Under the pieces are notes generated by a model. That model saw only the letters and a program-made list of their open reading frames with translations, had not been told where the DNA came from and searched no databases. Shown piece by piece: positions 30,793-38,816 of a stretch of 46,145 bases of DNA. Both the position numbers and the translations under genes were made by a program. The DNA is from a virus. The stretch is taken from the IMG/VR virus record IMGVR_UViG_3300015264_000012, positions 1-46,145 of that record, one strand, 5' to 3'. The first letter of the stretch is position 1. Each line of letters starts with the position of its first letter.

Positions 30793-31821
30793 TTATGCAC
30801 GACCTTGAGCAAGGACATGTTTTGTTACCTCAGAAAGGCTTTTAAACTTTGTTATGTCAGTATTGTCGTGCGAGTTCGTTTGAGAACCATTTGACGACAG
30901 GCTCGGCTTAGTTTGCCGGGGTCGAGGACGAAAGGATTGGACAGTCTTGTTAACAGCGTCATAAGCTTTTTCAGCGAGAGCTACGAACTGGTCAGGGGTT
31001 TGTGGTGGATTAGTCTGTGCGAGCTCCTTAAGCTTTAACACAACTAGTTCGTACTTCCCGTCCGGGGCGTCGTTTTTCTTGGGAGCAAAGTCTGGGTCAT
31101 TACCCCGCTTCGACATATCCCACGAGTTGAGAGCAGCGGTGCGAGCACTCGAAACCTGTTGCTCATAGGTCTGTTGAGACCGTGAGTTAACATGTTTTAA
31201 GTTCTCCTGTTGTGCTCTTAACGACGCGATTTCTTTAGCTCTTGCTTCAGTGATTGTGCCCTCGGTTACCTCGTTAGCGAGGTCGTTAGGCAGCTTTCCA
31301 TCCTGATACTTGTCGAGGTAGTCTAGCGTCGGCTGCAACATCTTGCGGGCCTCCGCTGGGTTATTATTCAACAAAGCGAGGAGCTTTAGAGCCTCGGTTA
31401 CCTGTTTTGGCTTGATAGCGTTTGCCTGACAATATTCATTGAGGGCAGTAGCCTGTTCAACTAAGGGCTTTGCTCTTTCGTATTGTTGGTTCGCGCTATC
31501 ACGCTCCGATAAAACCTCTTTGATACGTTGGTCACGTGGAGACTGTTTACTATCCTTATCGTCTTGGGCGGCGGGTTCTTTGTCACCGTCCTTTTTGGTC
31601 TTATCATCGGTTTTATTAGCATCGCTAATATCACCTTCATCGGAGGTTGACGAGTCCTCATCGCCCTTCGCTTTGTCGGTCACAGCAGCTATCGCTGCTG
31701 CTAACGAAGCAGGTTCTTTTCCGTCTTTATCGGTCGACGAATCCGATTGGTCTTTTACGTCCGTAGATTGGGACGAATCATCCACTTTGTCTTTTACGTC
31801 CTCGTTATTTTCATCAGGCAT
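30793..31821 (-). CDS. Scaffolding protein, 342 aa
   Basis: The first 110 residues are extremely acidic and polar (Asp, Lys, Ser repeats such as D-K-V-D-D-S-S-Q-S-T-D-V-K-D), followed by long helical/coiled-coil sequence and a short basic C-terminus (R-P-R-P-R-Q). This composition is characteristic of scaffolding proteins, whose basic C-terminal helix binds the capsid. It lies between portal and capsid genes. No protease domain is visible. Confidence 0.8.
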   Translation of the reverse strand: MPDENNEDVKDKVDDSSQSTDVKDQSDSSTDKDGKEPASLAAAIAAVTDKAKGDEDSSTSDEGDISDANKTDDKTKKDGDKEPAAQDDKDSKQSPRDQRIKEVLSERDSANQQYERAKPLVEQATALNEYCQANAIKPKQVTEALKLLALLNNNPAEARKMLQPTLDYLDKYQDGKLPNDLANEVTEGTITEARAKEIASLRAQQENLKHVNSRSQQTYEQQVSSARTAALNSWDMSKRGNDPDFAPKKNDAPDGKYELVVLKLKELAQTNPPQTPDQFVALAEKAYDAVNKTVQSFRPRPRQTKPSLSSNGSQTNSHDNTDITKFKSLSEVTKHVLAQGRA

Positions 31822-31828
31822 AAATTAT

Positions 31829-33913
31829 TTAGCCGCCGTTATTTTGAGGATTCGGCGGCGGTGGGCCTTGTTTGGGATTGCCTTGTGGCCCTTGTTGCTG
31901 CGACGGCGGCATACCCCCACCCATTTGTGGTAACTGCACCGGGAAAAACTTCGAGACATCGAGTTGGTCATCTAATCTTCGTACTCCTTCCTCTATAACG
32001 CCTATCGGGTTAGCCCCTGCTTGGACGAGTAATGGGGCGATTTGCTGGAAGTTCGAGACATCCAACGCTTTGTTAGGACGACCAGACGATGCAGCCAATG
32101 TTTCAAGATAGATTGCATTTATAAAGTCCTCTTTTTGTTGGGTCGGCCATACAGCTCCCGGCCCAACGATTCTTTTGACTGTTTCGGTGGAAAACTCTTT
32201 AAGCATTGCAACACCGCTCACATTAGCAAGCCATGTTAGCAAGTCGTCAAGGTCATCAACGTTCGATGACGACATTGTTAACCGACTTTGTTCCGCGATG
32301 TTTCCTACGGTAGCAGTTACATTTGGTTTCGCGGGGCCAAGATTGGCCTCCTGTTGGCCTACCGCTTGTAGAATATCTTGGGTTAATGGAGCGGTGTCAT
32401 AAATAGCAGGGTCGACTGGGATTTTGGGAACGGGTACGATAACCTTTGTGACATCAGTACCAACCGGGATTTGCTTTAAGAAGATGATTTCGTTCGGCAC
32501 CGCATTTTTAATGACATCCTTATCGGTCTCGGAGACTGTTCCTTCGCCAGCTATGTAGTTTGGTTGGTTAGCCTTACGATGAGCACGTAGAGTCTCGCGG
32601 GTGCGGTTCCATTCTTTCTGGGCAGACTTCATTAGGTCAACATCACTCGGCGGATAGATAGAAGCCTTCGTGGTTGGGTCGGATTCCACGTCATTAAACA
32701 TGATAGCGCGGATAGGCCAGAAGCCCGGCACGTCGGGATAGACTGGTTCAGGCTCGCTAACATATTCTTTCCAGCCATTGACGAGATGAAAGCATGATTT
32801 CGTCCGCTTATCATAGACTTTCCATAAACAGACTAGGTTTTTCTGTTTAACATCCGGCTGTCCATCGTCGTTAATAGCTACTAATTGTTCTTGGCCTGTT
32901 TCGCTATAGGTTTGCACCCCGTCACCGGTAAGGCTTATCTTAATATCGGTTTCAAAGAGAGCGTTGACCTCGTCGAGCGGCACGATAAACTCCTCGACCA
33001 CCCAGTTAGCTCCAACAAAGCCTTTGAGGTTGCGGCAGTTGGGGTCAACTATAATAGCGGTCGAGGAAGGGAAGTGGTACTCAAGGCGTTCGTTAAGCTC
33101 CATCTGTTCACCACGCTGTAGCGAGGCACCAAGGCTTTCCGTGAGAAGTCTAATCTGCTCGACGGTGGCATCACAGTAGTCAAGTTCTTTGGATTCGAGC
33201 TTCTCGACGAGGTGTTTGATGCGTTGGCCTCGGTCAAGAATGGTGTTGCCTAAAGTACCATTGTCATCGGTCGGGCCATCGAACATTCTTTCAAACTGGA
33301 CACGAACATATCCAACTCCGCAGGTGCATATCCTACGAACAAGCTGTTTAGCTTGAAGCTTGAACTCAACATCTTGAGAGTCAAGCTGATATTGGAAAAG
33401 GATTTCGAGGGTCTTTCCAACTTTGTCAAGCATTGCTTCCCATTGTTTTCCGTGGGCGAAGTCCATCATTAGAGCCTGAGATGCGATGTCTAATGGGTTC
33501 GTCATCATGCCAACCATGGCTTGTTGGAGCGACTCGACTTGGCCATCCCATACTTGGAAGTCAAGCCTCTTTCTCCTCCGTGCTACCGACTTGGGGTCGC
33601 GGGCATAGAGAATAGCGACCTTTTGATTGATTGTCCTAATGGTCATGTTAGCAACATACCTATCATCTTCGATGGTGTTTTGTCCGGCCCATTGTAACCC
33701 AGAGGCGAAGCTCATATTGTCGCGCATCCGTTTGAAGGCATCACCGAACTTCTTCTTAGCGTTGTTAATACGGGTAGTCCATTGCTTGACCGCACGCTTT
33801 TGTGCCTCTTTGAGGTCATCGGGCTTTATATCGAGCTTGGGCTTTTCGGCACCATCTTGTTGCGGTGCTTGCTCGACCGACTCGCGTTGAGGTTGTTCAA
33901 GCTGTTCGGGCAT
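31829..33913 (-). CDS. Portal protein, 694 aa
   Basis: The protein has a Gln/Glu-rich N-terminus, then a helical wing (W-T-T-R-I-N-N-A-K-K-K-F), a long central region with T-E-S-A/L-T-E-S-L-type helices, and a Gln/Pro/Gly-rich tail (Q-M-G-G-G-M-P-P-S-Q-Q-Q-G-P-Q-G). Length and position after TerL fit large podoviral portals (P22 portal is about 725 residues). It would form the dodecameric DNA channel at one capsid vertex. The C-terminal tail is less ordered than in P22. Confidence 0.8.
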   Translation of the reverse strand: MPEQLEQPQRESVEQAPQQDGAEKPKLDIKPDDLKEAQKRAVKQWTTRINNAKKKFGDAFKRMRDNMSFASGLQWAGQNTIEDDRYVANMTIRTINQKVAILYARDPKSVARRRKRLDFQVWDGQVESLQQAMVGMMTNPLDIASQALMMDFAHGKQWEAMLDKVGKTLEILFQYQLDSQDVEFKLQAKQLVRRICTCGVGYVRVQFERMFDGPTDDNGTLGNTILDRGQRIKHLVEKLESKELDYCDATVEQIRLLTESLGASLQRGEQMELNERLEYHFPSSTAIIVDPNCRNLKGFVGANWVVEEFIVPLDEVNALFETDIKISLTGDGVQTYSETGQEQLVAINDDGQPDVKQKNLVCLWKVYDKRTKSCFHLVNGWKEYVSEPEPVYPDVPGFWPIRAIMFNDVESDPTTKASIYPPSDVDLMKSAQKEWNRTRETLRAHRKANQPNYIAGEGTVSETDKDVIKNAVPNEIIFLKQIPVGTDVTKVIVPVPKIPVDPAIYDTAPLTQDILQAVGQQEANLGPAKPNVTATVGNIAEQSRLTMSSSNVDDLDDLLTWLANVSGVAMLKEFSTETVKRIVGPGAVWPTQQKEDFINAIYLETLAASSGRPNKALDVSNFQQIAPLLVQAGANPIGVIEEGVRRLDDQLDVSKFFPVQLPQMGGGMPPSQQQGPQGNPKQGPPPPNPQNNGG

Positions 33914-33942
33914 GGTGCTTTGCGATGCGAAGCGTCGCGGGC

Positions 33943-35571
33943 TTAGTAGTCTAGTTTCCTAATCTCAGTCTCGCGGGCTTGTTCGCGTTCATTCTCTTTA
34001 ATCCATTTGAACGTGGGTCGCCATGGTGCGGTAGGGTCGAAGGTTGCTACCGCAACCTGCTTTGATGGCTTCGTGATTCGCTGCAAGCCCATTCCGATTT
34101 CGCTAAGCGCGGCGATAAAGTCGTCATGTAGACCGGCATCGAAGGTAAGGAGTTCGTGCAAGGCATCCGCCCACCATGTAGCGAAGGCAGGAAACCTTAT
34201 CATACCCATTTGCATACGACCTTTTATTGCCTGTGCTCTAATACGAAGGTCACGCTTTGAGGTTGTTTCCTCGATAGTGAAATAGGTTTTCCTTTCACGA
34301 CACCTTTTATAAAGGAACGGGCCAATCGAGGAAGTGATATGCTCTTTGCCTGCCCACCATGAGATAGGTTTGCGCCGATTTACCATATCAATCATGGCTT
34401 CGACTACCTCGCCAGTATTAGCTCGCTTCCACCAGACATCAGGGAGAACCCATATCACGTCGTTAACATCAACACCGATAGGGATTAGGCACGTCCGGTC
34501 AGCGGCCTCTCGTAATGAAACGGCATGGTCAGACCCGATATAGTATCGCAAGTCTTTAGGAAGCTCGTCAACCTTATAGTAGTATGGTTCTATCCATGAC
34601 CGCTGGAAGTAGTCACCACTTTCAGGTGTTGGCCTTTGTTGGTAAAGCCCACTAAAGGTTCGAGGGTCTTGCTTGGCGGTGTCAATGATATTCTGGTTAA
34701 ACCACTCTGGCCAGAGAAGCTCACCAGTCTTCCGACCCAATACATCATCATCCTCTGCAATGAGGGGTAGACGGATAACCTCCCACTTCTCTGACTCGTT
34801 TTTAAGGATGCGGCCAACGAGGTCATCCTCATGGCGACGGTTAGCAATGATGACTTGGAAGGCATTAGGCTTAAGGCGAGGCTTGAAGTCATTAAGATAC
34901 CAGAGCCACTGAGTGTCGCGGTATAGCTTGCTATCGGCGTCCTGCTGTGTCCCGATATAGTCGTCAATCATTGCTAGGTCGGCGCGATGCCCGGCGATAC
35001 CAGCATTAACACCTGCACAGAAGTACCGACCACCCTTAGAGGTTTCCCATTCACCAGCAGCTTTACTATCCTTGGCGAGAGAGATGTTTAAAATGTTTTG
35101 CTTCTCGTCGATAAGGTTACGGCATCGACGCCCGAAACCTTCAATGAGAGTGTAGCTATAAGAGCAGGCAAGCACGGTATGGTTAGGATGCTTGGCGAGA
35201 TAGTGCGGTGGAAATAACACAGACGCGTAGGTGCTTTTCGCTGAACCTGGCGGCATGTTAATAATCAGGTGCTTGGTGGCTGTGCCGTCCTCGATAGCTT
35301 GGAGCTTTGAGATAAGTAGTTCGTGATGTTTCGCGGGAGCTTGACCAAGGAATGACATCACATGACGGCACCATTGCAAAAAGCTACGGCGCATCTCACG
35401 TCGAGCTAAGAGCACCGCAGCAGGGTGTGGTTTAACCTGTACGGTATTTGCCAGTTGGGAACCTTCGGTTCCCGGAGGGGTCTCTTTGCCGCCTTTAGCG
35501 GCGGACTCAGTTTTTGTTAATGAGTTTTGCAAGCTCTGAATCGGGAAGGGTTTCAGGGTCGACGTTGGCAA
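33943..35571 (-). CDS. terL: Terminase large subunit, 542 aa
   Basis: Walker A is P-P-G-S-A-K-S-T (residues 107-114), Walker B ends A-M-I-D-D. The RNase H-type nuclease starts at Y-I-G-S-D-H-A-V-S and includes a late H-D-D-F-I-A-A-L, giving the acidic triad. It packages DNA into the procapsid by ATP hydrolysis and cuts it. The start is uncertain: the longest frame begins with TTG and overlaps TerS by 65 bp, and no ATG occurs before Met60; a GTG near residue 53 is possible. The clear domain part begins near residue 55. Confidence 0.9.
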   Translation of the reverse strand: MPTSTLKPFPIQSLQNSLTKTESAAKGGKETPPGTEGSQLANTVQVKPHPAAVLLARREMRRSFLQWCRHVMSFLGQAPAKHHELLISKLQAIEDGTATKHLIINMPPGSAKSTYASVLFPPHYLAKHPNHTVLACSYSYTLIEGFGRRCRNLIDEKQNILNISLAKDSKAAGEWETSKGGRYFCAGVNAGIAGHRADLAMIDDYIGTQQDADSKLYRDTQWLWYLNDFKPRLKPNAFQVIIANRRHEDDLVGRILKNESEKWEVIRLPLIAEDDDVLGRKTGELLWPEWFNQNIIDTAKQDPRTFSGLYQQRPTPESGDYFQRSWIEPYYYKVDELPKDLRYYIGSDHAVSLREAADRTCLIPIGVDVNDVIWVLPDVWWKRANTGEVVEAMIDMVNRRKPISWWAGKEHITSSIGPFLYKRCRERKTYFTIEETTSKRDLRIRAQAIKGRMQMGMIRFPAFATWWADALHELLTFDAGLHDDFIAALSEIGMGLQRITKPSKQVAVATFDPTAPWRPTFKWIKENEREQARETEIRKLDY

Positions 35572-36067
35572 CAGTCAGAGGCTGGTTAGGCTTACCAAGG
35601 AAGCGGTCTAGAATGGCTTGGCTGGCACCGAGTTGGACTGATTCGCTGTTAGCTGTCTCACTAAGATTAATTAGCTTATGAACGGCATCGGTCGCAGCAC
35701 CCTTAAGAAGCTCTCGAAGTTCGTCACGGCCAGCATCTCGAAGTTCCTCAGCAAGGCGTTCTCGCGCCCAAGGTTGGCGGAGAACATTTGATATATAAGA
35801 CGGGGCTTTATCAAGGCGGCGACCGATTTCTGAATAGTTAAGCCCTTGAGCATGAAGGAAAACCATGAGACGATGTATTGGACGCTCTTTAGTTATTTCT
35901 ATTTGAGGGTCGATATCGTTAAAGAAGCCGTCTTCAAGTCCGGCATTAACGCCCCCATAGCGAGGAGTCTTATTAAGAGTGTCGGCAACAACATTAGGAT
36001 TACCATGACGCTCAGCCTTTGCCAAGGTCTTGATAGCTAACTCGTTAGCTAGGCTTGTTGCTTCCAT
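35507..36067 (-). CDS. terS: Terminase small subunit, 186 aa
   Basis: A helix-turn-helix-like segment is visible at about residues 62-90 (L-N-Y-S-E-I-G-R-R-L-D-K-A-P-S-Y-I-S), followed by long helices for oligomerisation. This, with position just upstream of TerL, supports a DNA-recognising small terminase. I chose ATG 36067; a TTG at 36091 would add eight residues. It overlaps both the upstream small ORF and TerL. Confidence 0.75.
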   Translation of the reverse strand: MEATSLANELAIKTLAKAERHGNPNVVADTLNKTPRYGGVNAGLEDGFFNDIDPQIEITKERPIHRLMVFLHAQGLNYSEIGRRLDKAPSYISNVLRQPWARERLAEELRDAGRDELRELLKGAATDAVHKLINLSETANSESVQLGASQAILDRFLGKPNQPLTVANVDPETLPDSELAKLINKN

Positions 36068-36182
36068 AGGGTTGGAGGTCTTGGGCGGCAAGGACTTCAG
36101 CGAGGGTGGCGGGCTTTACCTCGACGGTCTCGGTCGAAGGCTTGCTGGCTTGCTTGTTGATTTCTACGCATTGCTCGCTCAT
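36045..36182 (-). CDS. Small leader ORF before TerS, 45 aa, possibly leaderless
   Basis: A 45-codon frame starts with ATG 36182, only 6 nt after the -10 hexamer of the promoter at 36189-36217, so transcription would begin at or next to its ATG (a leaderless start). The peptide is polar, with E-V-K-P-A-T-L-A-E-V-L-A-A-Q-D-L-Q-P-Y resembling a short helix. Its end overlaps TerS in another frame, which could couple their translation. It is the first gene of the virion arm. The function is unknown. Confidence 0.5.
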   Translation of the reverse strand: MSEQCVEINKQASKPSTETVEVKPATLAEVLAAQDLQPYGSNKPS

Positions 36183-36188
36183 AGGGAT

Positions 36189-36217
36189 ACAATAGATTGT
36201 GGCCTGCTGATTGTCAA
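36189..36217 (-). promoter_or_regulatory. Sigma70-like promoter of the leftward virion arm
   Basis: Reading the minus strand, TTGACA (36217-36212) is a perfect -35 and TATTGT (36194-36189) matches the -10 consensus at four of six positions; the spacer is exactly 17 nt. It directs transcription into the small ORF and then TerS and the whole virion arm. It is the only strong promoter-like sequence I noticed upstream of this arm. Confidence 0.65.
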
Positions 36218-36226
36218 GCCACAATC
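36195..36226. repeat. 9-bp inverted repeat over the promoter (operator candidate)
   Basis: GATTGTGGC (36195-36203) and GCCACAATC (36218-36226) are perfect inverted copies separated by 14 bp. One arm lies in the promoter spacer, next to the -10, and the other just upstream of the -35, so a dimeric protein bound here would cover the -35 element. This looks like an operator, but no repressor gene is identified. Confidence 0.5.
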
Positions 36227-36936
36227 GGTAGATATTTCGTGGAGTCGATACGGTAGACGGGCTTGGCTAAATCGCTATAGGATTCGATATGAGCGATTTT
36301 GATTGAAAAATAATACCCAAGCATCATGGCGGCTCCGCGCCTCTTAAATCGCCTTATAGGAGTTCCTCGTTCTGCAAAAATGCAAGCGAGTTCCGCCAAA
36401 GTGCTATTAGCATAGCTAACATAACTTATCGAGAGGTCTCAGGTTTTTACGCGATGTGTGGGAGGGGTCCCCTACTGGAAGCCAGTGCGCCTGCACGTGT
36501 GGGGGTGGCGGGGTACGGGCCGTCGTGCAGCATGGCGGCCACGGGTGCTACGGCCTCCGTAGAACCACGGACGCTGACTGGCACGGGCCATGCTCACACA
36601 TACGTAGGCGTACGCCTATCCGCCAGCCATGCGAGGTCGGGCGCGCTGTCCGCTAGCATTACCGATGCCATGGAGCCTAGCCAGCCAGTATGTATTAGTA
36701 CGGAACCATCCCATCCTATTGGCCGGACGGCATAGTTCTTGCTGGCTTGCTCGTTCCATCCAGCAAGCATCTCCAATGCCATCACGGCTTGTAATTATGA
36801 AATATACTTTAAAAAAAAAGATCGCATTGCCAAGTAAGCCCTGCTATCTTGATGCCTCAGTATCAAATATGGTTCGCTCCTGAATGCAGGCAAGCGAATG
36901 CTCCTTGAAATAAAAATCGGATGAAAGGATAATACT
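36227..36936. other. Intergenic control region with palindrome-rich block
   Basis: About 700 bp with no convincing gene. At 36408-36420 there is a small TTAGC-ATA-GCTAA hairpin. From about 36440 to 36790 the sequence becomes visibly richer in G and C and packed with palindromes: GGGGTCCCC (36464-36472), CACGTG (36494), a 14-bp palindrome TAGGCGTACGCCTA (36605-36618), GCGCGC (36641), GCTAGC (36652) and CCATGG (36668), plus CTTGCTGG/CCAGCAAG arms (36738 and 36760 onwards). Several open frames here look like artefacts of composition. It lies between the divergent arms, so an origin or control role is likely. Confidence 0.55.
36738..36751 (+). repeat. CTTGCTGGCTTGCT repeat copy
   Basis: This 14-mer also occurs at 36141-36154 in the same orientation and at 38059-38072 inverted. 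The outer two copies share a longer 19-bp match (36138-36156 with 38057-38075). One copy is within the small leader ORF and two are in non-coding DNA, all within 2 kb around the divergent control region. Confidence 0.6.
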
Positions 36937-37275
36937 ATGGGCGATAGCTCGAAAGTAGTTAAGGTGAAACCCTTGGTTGGACCTAGCAAAGCTGCAATCG
37001 AATGGGTTCTCGGAAAGCAACAATCTGCTTCAAAAAAATGGGATGGAGCAGCGCACGAAGCCGGTTTATCAAAGTTGGCAGAAGGCTTCTTCGATAATGG
37101 TGATTCTGTTCTTGTTGAGAACGAAAAAGGCGAACCCGTTAAAGTATTCAAGCGTAAAGCCTTTTGCATCGAGTTACACAATGAACCTTGGGGTTATGCC
37201 TCGAATATGCAAAAGCGATTAATTAGCCTCGGATTAGTATCGAGAGATTCCGTTAGCGACGAATACGCTGATTAA
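36937..37275 (+). CDS. Hypothetical early protein, 112 aa
   Basis: The first gene of the rightward arm. It has a recognisable ribosome-binding site (GAAAGG) and starts in the context A-A-T-A-C-T-A-T-G shared with several other leading genes. The protein is basic, with a helical centre (A-A-I-E-W-V-L-G-K-Q-Q-S-A) and no known domain. Its position immediately after the control region suggests immediate-early expression. Confidence 0.75.
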   Translation: MGDSSKVVKVKPLVGPSKAAIEWVLGKQQSASKKWDGAAHEAGLSKLAEGFFDNGDSVLVENEKGEPVKVFKRKAFCIELHNEPWGYASNMQKRLISLGLVSRDSVSDEYAD

Positions 37276-37279
37276 TCTT

Positions 37280-37645
37280 ATGGCTAATCCTAAAAATGAA
37301 ATAGCCCAATCGGTTTCCTTTCAAACTGGCGAGGATTTACTCGCTAGTTTGTTAGGAAAACCGGTAAAGCTGAAAAGCGAAGTTAGCTCGAAACAAGTTT
37401 CAGAACTAGCAAGATTGTTAGAAGCTAATTATGAAACTACGAAAGTAACAAATATTACAACGGTTCAAACGATAACTAGAAAACCAATTGAACCGATATT
37501 GAGAAAAGTGCGAAAGAAATTCGTTGAAGAAGAGGTCGAAGTTTGTGGACTATGCGGTGGAAAAAACCATAGATGTAATTGGAAAAAGTTGCATAACATT
37601 ACTTCGATTAAAGTGATTAAACATGAAGTAAACGAATACGATTAA
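37280..37645 (+). CDS. Hypothetical early protein with C-terminal zinc knuckle, 121 aa
   Basis: The C-terminal part has V-C-G-L-C-G-G-K-N-H-R-C-N-W, a compact C-x2-C-x4-H-x-C arrangement that would bind zinc. The N-terminal half contains Lys/Leu-rich helices. It is the second and last gene before a terminator, so the two form a short early transcript. DNA or RNA binding is plausible. Confidence 0.75.
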   Translation: MANPKNEIAQSVSFQTGEDLLASLLGKPVKLKSEVSSKQVSELARLLEANYETTKVTNITTVQTITRKPIEPILRKVRKKFVEEEVEVCGLCGGKNHRCNWKKLHNITSIKVIKHEVNEYD

Positions 37646-37650
37646 ACCAC

Positions 37651-37686
37651 AAAAGCGATTAGGTCTAAAAAACTTAATCGCTTTTT
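37651..37686 (+). terminator. Rho-independent terminator after the two early genes
   Basis: AAAAGCGATTA (37651-37661) pairs perfectly with TAATCGCTTTT (37675-37685), giving an 11-bp stem with a 13-nt loop and a run of T residues. It lies 6 bp after the stop of the 121-aa gene. Confidence 0.85.
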
Positions 37687-37702
37687 CTTCGTTCTTAATA
37701 GC

Positions 37703-37889
37703 GTGGTTTGTGGTAGCGTGGTTTTTACCTAGAGGCTATTTCATAGCTAGGAAAATTATTCCTAGTTGAGATATAAGGTATATCTATGTATTGTATATAT
37801 ATGAATCAAATATGATATACCCCCACTAGGAAATATTTGCCTATCCCCTCATACCCCCTGCCCCCTAGAACCACGCTACCACAAACCAC
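37703..37889. repeat. Long 21-bp inverted repeat flanking AT-rich DNA
   Basis: Positions 37703-37723 and 37869-37889 are perfect reverse complements (21 bp), separated by 145 bp. The spacer begins A+T-rich and ends with C-tracts. The arms contain the word GTGGTTTGTGG followed by TAGCGTGGTT. No transposase or target duplication is seen, so it is not an insertion sequence. Confidence 0.85.
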
Positions 37890-38031
37890 TCGATTGAGGT
37901 CCTCGCTCCGCTCGGATTCAGCCGCCAGCATTACTTTGTGAGTAGTATTGGCATAATTGAAAGTAGCAGCCGCCATGCCTTGCCCTTCGCTGCAAGCAAG
38001 AGCCATGCCATGATTTGCAAGGCTTTAGCTC

Positions 38032-38052
38032 CGAAATTGCAAAGCAATTTCG
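38032..38052. repeat. Hairpin CGAAATTGC-AAA-GCAATTTCG
   Basis: Perfect 9-bp stem with a 3-nt loop, not followed by a T-run. It lies 160 bp upstream of the next gene and 5 bp before the 19-bp repeat copy; it may be a binding or processing site. Confidence 0.7.
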
Positions 38053-38056
38053 ATGC

Positions 38057-38075
38057 CAAGCAAGCCAGCAAGCCT
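38057..38075 (-). repeat. 19-bp repeat, inverted copy of 36138-36156
   Basis: Exact 19-bp reverse-complement match to 36138-36156, containing the 14-mer also found at 36738-36751. The three copies surround the early genes and the palindrome-rich block. Confidence 0.65.
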
Positions 38076-38212
38076 CAAATATATATGCACCAAAGCGAAA
38101 TAAATCCCTGGCACCATTCATATAAGGAGCTAGAATGCTCAATGCCAGCTTCGCACCCATTCAGGATGCATCGCAGATCGCGAGCGAAAGGCGCGGTCGA
38201 AAGCAAAATACT

Positions 38213-38635
38213 ATGAACCACGACTACAATCATAAGACTCTTGGGAAGCTTTGCAACCTAGCAAAGGATGAGTCTGTCAAGCTTGCATGCGAAGGAATGC
38301 AGGGTAAGCTTAGAGGTGCTAACCCAGTACGATGTATGGAACGTATCATTGAATCCGTTCTACCTATCATTGAAAACCTTCCCGCCAAGCTTGTCGGCGA
38401 GCTACTTGCAACCCATATAGCAGTAAGTGAGTTCTCTGATGTAGTGCGAGCCTTTAACGAGTCCCGCGCTCAAGATAAACCCTCCATGCCGGACAGCCTC
38501 GTTAATGCCATCATCGCCGAAATACAAGGAGCCATTAGCGGCGAAGTCAAAGTCAAGATAGTTGACCTTAACCAGCATCACACTCCGACGCCCGACCGCC
38601 ACGATAACGGCGAACAACATTCGCAAGCGATATGA
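38213..38635 (+). CDS. Hypothetical early protein, 140 aa
   Basis: I chose ATG 38213 because it follows a GAAAGC/GAAAGG-rich leader and has the A-A-T-A-C-T-A-T-G context; a longer frame from 38135 runs through non-coding DNA. The protein is helical (L-C-N-L-A-K-D-E-S-V-K-L-A; I-I-E-S-V-L-P-I-I-E-N-L-P) with a polar His/Asp-rich tail. No family recognised. It is the first gene of the second early run. Confidence 0.75.
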   Translation: MNHDYNHKTLGKLCNLAKDESVKLACEGMQGKLRGANPVRCMERIIESVLPIIENLPAKLVGELLATHIAVSEFSDVVRAFNESRAQDKPSMPDSLVNAIIAEIQGAISGEVKVKIVDLNQHHTPTPDRHDNGEQHSQAI

Positions 38636-38748
38636 ACAAAAATAGCAAGCGTAGGGCAGCCCAACACCGTCTTACCTGCCGTAAAGCAGACCATTGGCCT
38701 ACTAAGGGTTACAAGGCAAAGTCCAAACCCTTCCCAAGGTTCAAATGA
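38632..38748 (+). CDS. Very basic small protein, 38 aa
   Basis: Starts by ATGA overlap with the previous stop and ends overlapping the next ATG. The peptide is Lys/Arg-rich (N-S-K-R-R-A-A-Q-H-R-L) and could bind nucleic acid. Both junctions follow the coupled pattern, which supports translation. Confidence 0.5.
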   Translation: MNKNSKRRAAQHRLTCRKADHWPTKGYKAKSKPFPRFK

Positions 38749-38816
38749 ACAAAAAAGTAATCGAAGCATTCGCGGCAGCCATCATTAAAGTGGCTTTTAG
38801 ACTAAGACTAAAATGA
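38745..38816 (+). CDS. Tiny amphipathic peptide, 23 aa
   Basis: ATGA overlap at both ends. The peptide has an Ala/Ile/Val-rich helix (A-F-A-A-A-I-I-K-V-A-F) ending in Arg/Lys. Very short, so it could instead be a coupling ORF that carries ribosomes to the next gene. Confidence 0.35.
   Translation: MNKKVIEAFAAAIIKVAFRLRLK

Larger units (their letters stand above)
37687..38212. other. Intergenic region between early operons
   Basis: About 530 bp without a credible gene. The first half is A+T-rich, bounded by a 21-bp inverted repeat (37703-37889), and includes a small hairpin CTAGGAA-AATTA-TTCCTAG (37747-37765) and four C-tracts (37820, 37845, 37854, 37861). The second half holds a hairpin with 9-bp stem (38032-38052) and a copy of the 19-bp repeat (38057-38075). 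It ends with the leader of the gene at 38213. A replication origin or regulatory block is likely. Confidence 0.6.

Noticed and set aside
36454-36735. Open frames of 60-90 codons in the GC-rich control block
   Set aside because: No ribosome sites, composition driven by palindromes, several frames open on both strands, no protein-like pattern.
37703-37889. Insertion sequence or miniature transposon
   Set aside because: No transposase, and I saw no flanking target duplication; the spacer holds no gene.
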